Source: Actinoplanes ianthinogenes
Lineage (GTDB): Bacteria; Actinomycetota; Actinomycetes; Mycobacteriales; Micromonosporaceae
Length of the DNA stretch: 64,000 bases
Assembly (NCBI RefSeq): GCF_018324205.1
Contig: NZ_AP023356.1
Span: 9,244,501 to 9,308,500, forward strand
Direction of reading: 5' to 3'
In this document: positions 35,215 to 43,446 of the stretch, one piece after another
Numbering within the stretch: the first letter of the stretch is position 1
Layout of the letters: every line of letters starts with the position of its first letter
The notes under the pieces: model-generated
Told to the model about the DNA's origin: nothing
Seen by the model: only the letters and a program-made list of their open reading frames with translations
Database searches by the model: none
Made by a program: the position numbers and the translations under genes

Positions 35215-35685
35215 AATTCTCCGGCGAGCGGCGTGCGCTGGCTGAGTCCGGACGAGGAGCGGGCCTGGCGTGCCTTCCTGCGGGTGATGGTCGCCGTGCG
35301 GACCGGCATGGCCCGAGACCTGGCCGCCATCGACCTCTCCGAGCCCGACTACGAGGTGCTCAGCACCCTGTCCGAGCAGCCCGGCCACACCAGCACGCTG
35401 GGGGAGCAGGCCGACAAGATGGGCTGGTCGCGCAGCCGGCTGTCCCGGCACGCCACCCGCATGGAGGCGCGTGGCCTCCTGCGGCGCGAGCCCGACCCGG
35501 CCGACGGCCGCGGCTGCCTGCTCGTGCTCACCGCGGACGGCCTGGGGACGCTGACCGATGCGGCGCCGGCCCATCTCGCCTCGGTGCGGCACCACTTCAT
35601 CGATCGGCTCACCGCCGACGACCTCGCCGCCGTCGAACGGATCGCCCAGCGCCTCGAGGCACCCGGACCCGATGCTGCCGGCTGA
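35206..35685 (+). CDS. MarR family transcriptional regulator
   Basis: A 159-residue winged-helix repressor: STLGEQADKMGWSRSRLSRH, MEARGLLRREPDPADGRGCL and LVLTADGLGTL form the standard recognition helix and wing. MarR proteins release DNA on binding phenolic or oxidising compounds. It is divergent from the FMN-reductase/GNAT fusion, and its own start lies in the operator arm, so autoregulation is expected. GTG 35233 is an alternative start. Confidence 0.92.
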   Translation: MSTNSPASGVRWLSPDEERAWRAFLRVMVAVRTGMARDLAAIDLSEPDYEVLSTLSEQPGHTSTLGEQADKMGWSRSRLSRHATRMEARGLLRREPDPADGRGCLLVLTADGLGTLTDAAPAHLASVRHHFIDRLTADDLAAVERIAQRLEAPGPDAAG

Positions 35686-35716
35686 CCCGGGGGAGTGTCT
35701 GCCGGGCGGTGGCCGG

Positions 35717-36115
35717 CTACTGCGCTGAGCGCTCGGCCATGCGCTGGTCGAGGCTGCGGCCGAGCACCTCGCCCCGCTCGTCGTCGGTCAGCTCCGGCTT
35801 GAGCATGCCCAGCAGCATGCCGGCGGACCCGAGGAAGGCGCGGGCGGCGTCGTGGTCGTCCTGGACGATCATCTCGACCGCACCCGCCGTGATCTTCCGA
35901 TAGAGGAATTCCAGGTCGTCCCAGAGCGCGTCGAAGGAATCGCCGCGCGGGATTTCCGCCAGCTTGTTCTCGACGAAGATGCGGGCCTGCGCCTCGCTCT
36001 GCTCGCCGTTGACGGCCGCTTTCTGGGCCAGGGCGCGCATGACCTCGCGGACGGTCTGCACATTTCCCCAGAGGATGTCGTGCACCTGCTCATCGGTTAC
36101 CTGGTCATCCGTCAC
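35717..36115 (-). CDS. hypothetical acidic protein
   Basis: A 132-residue all-helical, acidic protein from GTG 36115 with GGAG seven bases upstream. It has no signal peptide or membrane helix and no recognised domain (VTDDQVTDEQVHDILWGNVQ ... AFLGSAGMLLGMLKPELTDD). The frame is open upstream, but that part lacks coding character. It is a single gene, convergent with MarR. Confidence 0.6.
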   Translation of the reverse strand: MTDDQVTDEQVHDILWGNVQTVREVMRALAQKAAVNGEQSEAQARIFVENKLAEIPRGDSFDALWDDLEFLYRKITAGAVEMIVQDDHDAARAFLGSAGMLLGMLKPELTDDERGEVLGRSLDQRMAERSAQ

Positions 36116-36311
36116 GAGTCGCTCCTCAGCCTGGCGGAGAATCCGGTGGAAATGAATGATTTCGCGCCGGTGAGGTCCGGGGGAGAGGGCTATCGGTTTC
36201 CCCGTGGCAACGATCATTAATGCCGGCATGCCGTTCGGATGACGGATTCCGGCAGGCGCCGGGCGGAATGCGTGTTACCGCGCCGGCCGGGAGGAGGGTT
36301 ACCCTCGGGGC

Positions 36312-36491
36312 ATGGAGCAGGACACGAGCGTGCCGCGGAGCATCACCGACATCCTCGTGGAGCGGGGCGTGCCGGTGACGGCCGAGGGCAAGGCGCGCGC
36401 CGGCCGCCGGCTGCGTGAGGCCGACGAGCGGCGTGACACCGCGAGCAGGGCGGCGCTGCTGGCCCGGCTGCGGTCCGGCGTTCCTGCGTGA
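36312..36491 (+). CDS. antitoxin-like small protein
   Basis: A 59-residue, strongly charged helical protein (MEQDTSVPRSITDILVERGV ... RAALLARLRSGVPA). Its stop overlaps the GTG of the next gene by four bases (GTGA), and the next gene encodes a PIN-like protein. Small size, charge and overlap match VapB-type antitoxins in type II toxin-antitoxin pairs. The DNA-binding motif type is not clear. Confidence 0.55.
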   Translation: MEQDTSVPRSITDILVERGVPVTAEGKARAGRRLREADERRDTASRAALLARLRSGVPA

Positions 36492-36889
36492 CCGACGAGC
36501 CGCGCACCATCCGCCTGGTGCTGGACAGTTCCGCGGTGGCCGGCTGGATTCGCGGCGCGATCGCGGTCGGCGAGTTGATCGCCGAGATCGACGACGAGTT
36601 CGGGGCGGTGGTCCTGCCGTTGCCGTGCCTGGTGCAGGCCGCCCACACCAACGGGCTGCTCGACGCCGACCTGATCGAGGTGCTGATCAACCATCCCGCG
36701 GTGTTCCTGCTCGCGGACGATCCGCAGGACTGGCTGGCGCTGGCCACCATGCGGTCGCTGGTCGACAGCCCGGATCGGGCGTCGGCCGCGTTCCTGGCGC
36801 TGACCTGCGGTGTCGACGTGCTGACCCGCGACGCGGGCTGGTACCGGCAGGTCGGTGACGGCACGATGGGCCACCAGTTCGACGGCTGA
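36488..36889 (+). CDS. PIN-domain-like toxin (VapC-type)
   Basis: A 133-residue protein with PIN-domain features: LVLDSSAVAGWIRG gives the first acidic residue, VGELIAEIDDE a second cluster, and the C-terminal ALTCGVDVLTRDAGWYRQ the last. It would cleave RNA (often tRNA or rRNA) when free of its partner. It starts at a GTG overlapping the small upstream gene, as toxin genes often do. The motif spacing departs from classical VapC, so the call is moderate. Confidence 0.6.
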   Translation: MTDEPRTIRLVLDSSAVAGWIRGAIAVGELIAEIDDEFGAVVLPLPCLVQAAHTNGLLDADLIEVLINHPAVFLLADDPQDWLALATMRSLVDSPDRASAAFLALTCGVDVLTRDAGWYRQVGDGTMGHQFDG

Positions 36890-36942
36890 GTGGTGGACCA
36901 ACCGTGCCAGGGCAGGAGTGATGACCTCCGGCGGCATCGCCT

Positions 36943-37692
36943 TCAGCCACGCACGTGCAGTCCGAAGCCGGTACGCCCGGGTAGCTCCAGGCCCGGCTTC
37001 AGGCGCAGGGACGGGATCTCGTAGTCGCCGAAGTTCTGCCGCCGGAACGCGATCGGCTCGGTCGTCTCCAGTGCGAGCAGGCGCTCCCTCCACATCTTCG
37101 TGGCGCGCTCGAACGCGTCGCCGGTGATGGAGTCGGTGCCGTACACGACGAACGGGGGCAGCACCTCGACGCCCGGGTACCACAGGATGCCGTGGTGGAT
37201 CGGGAACAGCAGGTCCTCGATCGGGCCGTTGATGCCGCGGTCGGTGTAATGCGACTCCGGGCCGCCGACGGTCACCGACAGGATCGCCCGGCGCCCGTGC
37301 AGCGTGCCCTCGCCGAAACGCTCGCCGTAACGGGTCTCGTCGTGCACGCCGACGCCGTACGCGAAGCGGAACGAGAACACCCGGTCGACCCAGCCCTTGA
37401 GGATGGCCGGCATCGTGTACCACCACATCGGGAACTGGAAGACGATCGTGTCGGCCCACAGCAACTTCTCCTGCTCGGCCGTCACGTCCGGGGTGAGCGC
37501 GCCGGCCTGGTAGGCGCCGCCCGAGCTCGGGATCACCCGCAACGGGTCGGTGGCGTGCTCGCCGAAGTCGGCCGCGTCGACGACCGCCTTCCAGTTCATG
37601 GCGTACAGGTCGCTCACCCGCACCTCGTGCCCGGCGGCTTCGAGGGTGGTCACGGCGAGGTCCTTCAGCGCGCCGTTCAGCGAACGCGGCTC
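36943..37692 (-). pseudogene. NQO/flavodoxin-2 oxidoreductase lacking its 5' end
   Basis: About 249 codons of an NAD(P)H oxidoreductase: EPRSLNGALKDLAV, VSDLYAMNWKAVVDAADF, LLWADTIVFQFPMWWYTMPA, ILKGWVDRVFSFRFAYGVG, ILSVTVGGPESHYT. The family normally begins with about ten more residues (M-x3-IVxAHP before EPRS) that form the FMN-binding start; these and the start codon are missing. The break falls at codon GAG 37690-37692, exactly where the divergent XRE gene also begins mid-sequence. Rescue by a downstream start would lose the FMN loop. Confidence 0.7.
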
Positions 37693-38400
37693 GACCCGTC
37701 CGCGGTCGGCATCCCGGCCGGCAGCCGGCGGCGGGTCGCCGGGCTGCGGCGTAAGGAGGTCGCGCACCTGTCCGGGGTCAGCGTCCGGACCGAGCGCGAC
37801 CACCTGCTCCGGCTCGCCCGCCGGCGCCGCCGCCGCGCCAAGTCCCCGAGTGGGCGCCCGCGTCCAGAGGTGTTGCGCGTCCTCGACCTGGTGGCCGGCG
37901 CCCCTGCGCTGATCATGGACCATCGGCTGACCGTGGTCGCCGGCAACCGCCTGGCCGGCCTTCTCTACGGCCGGGAGATGCCGGGCTTGAACACCGCCCG
38001 GCACCTCTTCCTCGAGGAGGCCGAGCGGGGCCTCTACGCCGACTCGGAGAAGTGCACGCTGGACGTGGTCGGCCATCTGCGGCTGGCCGTCGGGAAGTTT
38101 CCGGATGACGCGGGGCTCGCCTCCCTGATCGGCGAACTGGCGATGGGCAGCGAACGCTTCCGCCGCCTCTGGGCGCGGGCGGACGTGCGGGCCCGCGCGC
38201 ACGGCCGCAAGGCGTACCGGCACCCGCTGGTCGGACTGCTGGAACTGCACCAGGAGAACTTCGCCCTGCCCGACGAGTCGGGCATGGAGCTGCTGGTCCT
38301 GTCGGCGCCGGCCGGCAGCCCCGCCGAGGACGGACTGCGCCTGCTGGGGGCACTCGGCAGCGAAGCGGGACAGGCCAGGCCGGTCAGGAATGCCTCATAG
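37690..38400 (+). pseudogene. XRE/MmyB-type regulator with 5' and internal deletions
   Basis: In-frame remains of a helix-turn-helix regulator with the MmyB-like ligand domain. It opens mid-family at LDPSAVGIPAG, then RRRVAGLRRKEVAHLSGVSV, and jumps to RTERDHLLRLARRRRRRAKS. Relatives have about 15 residues before LDP and ~40 between SV and the ERDHL segment (DYYTRLEQGRE and onward). So both the start and the second half of the HTH are missing. The C-terminal domain (ALIMDHRLTVVAGNRLAGLL onward) is complete to the TAG stop. Confidence 0.7.
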
Positions 38401-38429
38401 CCCGCGGGAGGGGCCTCTAAGGTGGGGCG

Positions 38430-39074
38430 ATGTCGAAGGTACGGGTGCACAACCTCGCGGTTTCGCTGGACGGGTTCGCCACCGGGGAGGGACAGAGCCT
38501 CCAGACGCCGTTCGGGCATGCGGGTGGGCGGCTCATGCAGTGGTTCTTCGGGACCCGGACGTTCCAGTCGATGAACGGCGAAGACGGCGGCAGCGAGGGT
38601 GTCGACAACGCGTTCGCGGCGGCCTGGGGGCCGGGGATCGGCGCGGAGATCATGGGCCGCAACAAGTTCGGGCCGCAGCGTGGGGCGTGGCAGGACGAGG
38701 AGTGGAAGGGCTGGTGGGGCGAGAACCCGCCGTTCCACACGCCGGTCTTCGTGCTGACCCATCATCCGCGGCCGACGCTGGAGATGGCGGGCGGCACCAC
38801 CTTCCACTTCGTCGACGCGAGCCCGGCCGAGGCGCTGGCGATGGCGCGCGAGGCGGCCGGTGGGCTGGACGTACGCATCGGGGGTGGTCCGAGCACGGTC
38901 CGGCAGTTCCTCGAGGCGGATCTGGTCGACCATCTGCACGTCGTGCTGGTGCCGATCCTGCTGGGCCGGGGGGTGCGTCTCTGGGACGGGCTGGAGAGCC
39001 TGGAGGACCGGTTCACGGTGGAGCCGGTGACCACGCCGAGTGGCGTCACCCATCTGACCTTCACCCGGCGATAG
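38430..39074 (+). CDS. dihydrofolate reductase / RibD C-terminal family protein
   Basis: A 214-residue protein of the DHFR-like RibD_C fold: VRVHNLAVSLDGFATGEGQS at the start, EIMGRNKFGPQRGAW, FVLTHHPRPTLEMAGGTTFH, and IGGGPSTVRQFLEADLVDHL for the NADPH site. Such proteins are NADPH-dependent reductases of uncertain substrate, widespread in actinomycetes. It is a single gene. Confidence 0.9.
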   Translation: MSKVRVHNLAVSLDGFATGEGQSLQTPFGHAGGRLMQWFFGTRTFQSMNGEDGGSEGVDNAFAAAWGPGIGAEIMGRNKFGPQRGAWQDEEWKGWWGENPPFHTPVFVLTHHPRPTLEMAGGTTFHFVDASPAEALAMAREAAGGLDVRIGGGPSTVRQFLEADLVDHLHVVLVPILLGRGVRLWDGLESLEDRFTVEPVTTPSGVTHLTFTRR

Positions 39075-39101
39075 AAAACCACGTCTTTCGGAGGCCGGCC
39101 C

Positions 39102-39114
39102 CGAAACTTCCGGA
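39102..39114. promoter_or_regulatory. CCGAAACTTCCGG motif upstream of CBM2 esterase
   Basis: A variant of the near-palindrome CCGAAACTTTCGG seen at 45741, 45916 and 50452. It lies 170 bp before the esterase gene, inside a short TTTCGG/CCGAAA stem (39087-39107) that may also end the preceding gene. Proposed operator for the polysaccharide regulon. The rest of 39075-39283 shows no gene. Confidence 0.45.
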
Positions 39115-39283
39115 GCCCGATTTCGCGTACGGAAATCTATTGTCCCTGCTCAATGCCTTTGGTGATGGCAAACCGTGCGTGAAGTGCGAATATCTAGTGT
39201 TGTAATTGCCGGAACCCGCTTGTAATGTTTCGGTCGATCCGGATCAGGACCGCCCCGCACATCCCCGTCCTGAGGAATCGTCC

Positions 39284-40588
39284 ATGAGAAGACATTGGCG
39301 CACCCTGCTGTCCGCGCTGGCCGCGGTCGTCGCCGGGCTGGTGGCCACCACCGTGCTCCTCCCGGCGTCACCGGCCTCCGCGGCGGCGCTGACCGAGGTC
39401 ACCGGGTTCGGCACCAACCCCACCGGCATCCGCATGTATCTGTACGTGCCCGACCGGCTGCCCACCAAGCCGGCGGTGCTGGTCGCCGTGCACTACTGCA
39501 CCGGCTCGGGTCCGGCGTTCTACTCCGGCACCGAGTTCAAGTCCCTCGCCGACCAGTACGGCTTCATCGTCATCTATCCGTCGACGGTGCGTACCGGGAA
39601 CTGCTGGGACGTCTCGTCGGCGGGCGCGCTGACCCACAACGGCAACAGCGACCCGGTCGGCATCACCTCGATGGTCAAGTACGTGCAGCAGAAGTACGGC
39701 ACCGACACGGACCGCACGTTCGTCACCGGCGCCTCGTCCGGCGCGATGATGACCAACGTGCTGCTCGCCGACTACCCGGACGTGTTCGCCGCCGGCGCCG
39801 CCTTCTCGGGCGTGCCGGACACCTGCTTCCAGGCGACCGCGGGCAACCCGGCCGACCCGAGCCAGCAGGCCGGTTGGAACAGCGCCTGCGCGAACGGCCA
39901 GGTCATCAAGACCGCCGCCCAGTGGGGTGACGCGGTGCGCAACTCCTACCCCGGTTACACCGGGCGGCGTCCGCGCATGCAGCTGTGGCACGGCGCGACG
40001 GACACCACGCTGCACTACAACAACTTCGGCGAAGAGATCAAGCAGTGGACCAACGTGCACGGTCTCGGCCAGACACCGGTCAAGACGGACACGCCGCAGT
40101 CCGGGTGGACCCGCACCTGGTACGGCGACACCTCCGCGCAGCCGCCGGTCCAGGCGATCAGCATCGCCGGGGTCGGCCACTCGCTGCCGATGGCCGGGCA
40201 GGCCAAGATGGCGATCAGCTTCTTCGGACTGGACGGGACCACCGTCCCGCCGTCCTCGCCGACCCCGTCCGCACCGTCGTCCTCGCAGCCGCCGGTCCCG
40301 AGTGGTTGCACCGCGACGATCTCGCTGAACTCGTGGACCGGCGGTTACGTCGCCACGGTCACGGTCAAGGCGGGCTCGTCGGCGATCACCGGCTGGACCG
40401 TCACCACGACCCTGCCGTCCGGCTCGGCCGTCACCAACTCGTGGAGCGCGACCGGTAGCGGTACGACCGGGACGGTCACCTTCACCAACGTCAGCTACAA
40501 CGGATCGGTGGCGGCCGGAGCCAGCACCCAGTTCGGCTTCCAGGGCACCGGGACCGGACCGGCGAGCGCCACCTGCGTCGCACGATGA
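39284..40588 (+). CDS. secreted PHB-depolymerase/CE1-type esterase with CBM2
   Basis: A 434-residue secreted enzyme from ATG 39284 (GAGGA upstream). The signal peptide ends near PASPASA. The CE1-like alpha/beta hydrolase has nucleophile TGASSGAMM and an Asp/His pair in WHGATDTTLHYNNF and GVGHSLP. A Pro/Ser linker leads to a CBM2 cellulose-binding domain (CTATISLNSWTGGYVATVTV). It probably removes acetyl or feruloyl groups from xylan. A strong terminator hairpin follows, so it is transcribed alone. Confidence 0.92.
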   Translation: MRRHWRTLLSALAAVVAGLVATTVLLPASPASAAALTEVTGFGTNPTGIRMYLYVPDRLPTKPAVLVAVHYCTGSGPAFYSGTEFKSLADQYGFIVIYPSTVRTGNCWDVSSAGALTHNGNSDPVGITSMVKYVQQKYGTDTDRTFVTGASSGAMMTNVLLADYPDVFAAGAAFSGVPDTCFQATAGNPADPSQQAGWNSACANGQVIKTAAQWGDAVRNSYPGYTGRRPRMQLWHGATDTTLHYNNFGEEIKQWTNVHGLGQTPVKTDTPQSGWTRTWYGDTSAQPPVQAISIAGVGHSLPMAGQAKMAISFFGLDGTTVPPSSPTPSAPSSSQPPVPSGCTATISLNSWTGGYVATVTVKAGSSAITGWTVTTTLPSGSAVTNSWSATGSGTTGTVTFTNVSYNGSVAAGASTQFGFQGTGTGPASATCVAR

Positions 40589-40592
40589 CAAT

Positions 40593-40619
40593 CCGGGGCT
40601 GGGCCGCGCCCAGCCCCGG
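40593..40619 (+). terminator. terminator hairpin after CBM2 esterase
   Basis: CCGGGGCTGGGC-CGC-GCCCAGCCCCGG, perfect 12-bp arms and a 3-base loop, four bases after the stop codon. Confidence 0.85.
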
Positions 40620-40636
40620 CATCTACGCTTCGGAGC

Positions 40637-41293
40637 ATGCTGCCGTCCGAATCGGTCACGACCGCGCTCGCCGACCTCGCGGGTGACGGCGGTGAGCCTC
40701 GTACGTTGCGGGAGGAAGCCGTCGTCACCCGGTTCGCGGACATCCTGGGCTGGGGGTGGTACAGCTGGCGGCTGGCCGCCGACGCGGTCGCGGCGGGGGA
40801 CTTCGGCGCCGCCGACGAGATCCTCCGCACCAAGTTGACGTTCACCAGGGCCGACGGCAATCCGTACCTCTGGGAGTTCCGCAAGGACGTGCGGCTGGCC
40901 GAGGACTCGCGCAAGTTCGGCCAGTGGGTCGCCAGCGACGGCTTCACCCTGGCGTTCGCGCCGGTCGTGGAGGCGCTGCGCAAGGCCGGGGCGCAGGCGC
41001 ACGAGGCGATCTCCGCGGTCCGCTCCGGCGACGCGGAGCTGGCGAGACTGCGCGAGCGCGCGGCGGCCGGCGGCTCCGCCCGGACGGCGTGGGGGGCGCG
41101 CAGGCTGGAACGCAAGGCGGCGGCGGCCGAGAGCCGGATCGCCGAGCTGAGCGATGAACGCCCGGAACGGGTCGCCCGCGCGCAGCGGATCGTCGCCGGA
41201 TTCGTCGCCGACGTCGCGGTGGCGGCCGCCAGGTTCGAGGCCGCCTTCCAGGTCGACTGCCACCGCGCCCCACCCACGGAGAACGCCGCCTGA
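40637..41293 (+). CDS. hypothetical helical protein
   Basis: A 218-residue soluble protein, almost all helix, with a coiled-coil-like stretch (~140-175, RRLERKAAAAESRIAELSDE). No signal peptide. No recognised family. It is transcribed toward the EAL gene and may be unrelated to the surrounding polysaccharide genes. Confidence 0.65.
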   Translation: MLPSESVTTALADLAGDGGEPRTLREEAVVTRFADILGWGWYSWRLAADAVAAGDFGAADEILRTKLTFTRADGNPYLWEFRKDVRLAEDSRKFGQWVASDGFTLAFAPVVEALRKAGAQAHEAISAVRSGDAELARLRERAAAGGSARTAWGARRLERKAAAAESRIAELSDERPERVARAQRIVAGFVADVAVAAARFEAAFQVDCHRAPPTENAA

Positions 41294-41323
41294 CCGATCA
41301 GGACCGGGCCGGCCCGTGCCGGG

Positions 41324-42559
41324 TCACGGTGTGGTGAGGCGGCCGATCATCGCGTGCGCGGCGGCGGTGACCAGCGTCCGGTCGTAGGTGACCACGAACT
41401 CGAACTGGCGGTCCGGATCCGGTCCGGTGTCGCCCAGGTCGCGGGCCATCAGCGCGGCCGCGGTGTGCGCGCCGAGCACCACGACGGTCCACTCGGTGGC
41501 CAGCGGATCCTGCGGGGACAGCGAGGCGCCGCGCACCCCGGGAGCGGGCGCCGCCGGCATCTGGACGCCGAGCGCGGCGACGAACGGCAGCTTGGCGGCG
41601 AGTTCGGTGAATCGGCGGGTGGTCGACGGGCGGAAGAACTGCGCGTGCTCGAACGCGGCGAACAGCACCGGCGGCACGGTGGCCTGCTGCGCCATCAGCT
41701 CAAGCGTCTTGGACACCGGCACCAGCAGGTGCTTGGGCGCGTGCCGGATGTGCCGGCCGGCGCCGATCAGCCCGTACGGCGTGGTCCGCAGGGTGGCGCC
41801 GATCGGGCGCGCGGCGAACCGTTCCGGCCGGAACGTCGACGGCGTGAAGTGCCGCTCGCCACGGCTCCACAGCCAGCCCTGCCCCAGCGTGGCGCCCAGC
41901 ACCAGCGCCCGGGTCAGGTCCTCCGGCGTCTCGATGCCCTCGGCGACCACCTCGGCGCCGGCCTGTTCGGCGTACGCGCGTACCGCCCCGGCCACCGTCA
42001 CGGTCAGCGGATCCTTGACCGTGCGCAGCAGCTTCAGGTCGAGCTTGACCACTTCCGGGCGCAGCAGCGGGATGAACGCCAGCGACTCCGGGTGCACGCC
42101 CACGTCGTCCAGGGCGATCGCGCAGCCCGCGGCGCGCAGCTGCTCGGCGCCACGCAGCACGGCGGCCAGGTCCTCGGCCAGCGCCCGCTCGGTGATCTCG
42201 ACGACCACCTGGACGTGCGGGGCCCGGTCGCGCAGCGCGTCGAGGACGACGTCCGGGCGCTGGGTCAGCGTGCTCGGTTCCAGGTTGACGAAGAGCGTGA
42301 CAGGGCGGCCCTGCGTGAACGCCGCGGCGTCGGCGAGCGACGCGCGCAGCGAGGCGCGTTCCAGGTCAGCGAGCCGTCCGGCCTGGCGGGCGGCGTCGAG
42401 CAGGGCCATCGGCGACTGCCAGGCGGTGCCGGCGGGCCCGCGCAACAGCGCCTCGAAGGCCAGCACCGCCCCGGAGTCCACGTCGACGAACGGCTGATAC
42501 ACGCAGTGCAAGCCGTCTCGCAGCACCTCGTCCAGGCTGAGCGTTTCGGCGACCCTCAT
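41324..42559 (-). CDS. EAL-domain c-di-GMP phosphodiesterase with DICT sensory domain
   Basis: A 411-residue cytoplasmic protein. The EAL domain (1-~245) keeps its catalytic set: FEALLRG, LFVNLEPSTL, VVEITERALA, LDDVGVHPES (DDFG variant), VVKLDLKLL, EVVAEGIETPEDL. The C-terminal part (~255-411) looks like a DICT domain (HLLVPVSKTLELMAQQATVP, VVLGAHTAAALMARDLGD). It should linearise c-di-GMP, opposing GGDEF enzymes such as that at 1653. It sits next to the ABC sugar genes but on its own transcript. Confidence 0.9.
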   Translation of the reverse strand: MRVAETLSLDEVLRDGLHCVYQPFVDVDSGAVLAFEALLRGPAGTAWQSPMALLDAARQAGRLADLERASLRASLADAAAFTQGRPVTLFVNLEPSTLTQRPDVVLDALRDRAPHVQVVVEITERALAEDLAAVLRGAEQLRAAGCAIALDDVGVHPESLAFIPLLRPEVVKLDLKLLRTVKDPLTVTVAGAVRAYAEQAGAEVVAEGIETPEDLTRALVLGATLGQGWLWSRGERHFTPSTFRPERFAARPIGATLRTTPYGLIGAGRHIRHAPKHLLVPVSKTLELMAQQATVPPVLFAAFEHAQFFRPSTTRRFTELAAKLPFVAALGVQMPAAPAPGVRGASLSPQDPLATEWTVVVLGAHTAAALMARDLGDTGPDPDRQFEFVVTYDRTLVTAAAHAMIGRLTTP

Positions 42560-42610
42560 GATCGGCCTTTCGGCCGCCCGGCGACTTTCCTGAGGGTCGC
42601 CGACCCCCGA

Positions 42611-43444
42611 TCACCCCTTGACCGCGCCGGTCAGCCCGCCGACGATGCGGCGCTCGAAGAGGCTGAAGAAGATCAGTGCCGGGATCATCGACAGCGAGGT
42701 GAACGCCAGCACCTTCGCGGTGTCGACCGAGTACTGCGAGACGAACGCCTGCACGCCCAGTGGCAGGGTGAAACTGTCCTGGTCGTTGAGGATGAACAGC
42801 GGCAGCAGGTAGCTGTTCCAGCTGTTGATGAAGGCCAGGATCCCGGTGGTGATCAGCCCGGGCACCGACAGCGGCAGCACCATCCGCCAGAAGAACCCGA
42901 GCCGGCTGCACCTGTCGATGGCCGCCGCCTCCTCGATCTCCTTCGGGATCGCCTGCAGGAACGGGACCAGGATGATGACCGTGGTGGGCAGCGCGAACGC
43001 GATCTGCGGCAGGATCACGCCGGGCAGGGTGTTCACCAGTCCCATCAGCTTCACCAGGATGTAAAGCGGGGTGATGGCGACCGAGGCCGGGAACATCAGC
43101 CCGGCGGCGAACAGCGCGTACATCGCACCCCGCCCGCGGAACCGGTAGCGGGCCAGCACGTAGCTCGCCATCACGCCGAGCAGGACCACCCCGATCGTGG
43201 TGGCGATCGCCACCACCGTCGAGTTGCCGACCTGGCGCCAGAAGCCGCTGCTGGCCAGCACGGTGGTGTAGTTGCCCAGCACCCACGGGTCGGGCAGGGC
43301 GGCCGGGTCGGTGGTGATCTGCGAGTTGGTCCGGAACCCGCCCACGATGATGTAGAGCACCGGCCCCAGCATCACGCCGATCAGCAGCAGGGCGCCCAGG
43401 TAGACGATCGGACTGCCCCAGGTGCTGTCCTTCTTGGCGGCCAT
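42611..43444 (-). CDS. ABC transporter permease (MalG type)
   Basis: A 277-residue inner permease from ATG 43444. Six transmembrane helices and the EAA loop (EIEEAAAIDRCSRLGFFWRM) that docks on the ATPase. Third gene of a binding protein-permease-permease operon. The operon carries no ATPase gene; actinomycete carbohydrate importers commonly use the shared ATPase MsiK, so that is expected here. Divergent GH51 arabinofuranosidase implies arabino- or xylo-oligosaccharide import. Confidence 0.94.
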   Translation of the reverse strand: MAAKKDSTWGSPIVYLGALLLIGVMLGPVLYIIVGGFRTNSQITTDPAALPDPWVLGNYTTVLASSGFWRQVGNSTVVAIATTIGVVLLGVMASYVLARYRFRGRGAMYALFAAGLMFPASVAITPLYILVKLMGLVNTLPGVILPQIAFALPTTVIILVPFLQAIPKEIEEAAAIDRCSRLGFFWRMVLPLSVPGLITTGILAFINSWNSYLLPLFILNDQDSFTLPLGVQAFVSQYSVDTAKVLAFTSLSMIPALIFFSLFERRIVGGLTGAVKG

Positions 43445-43446
43445 TC

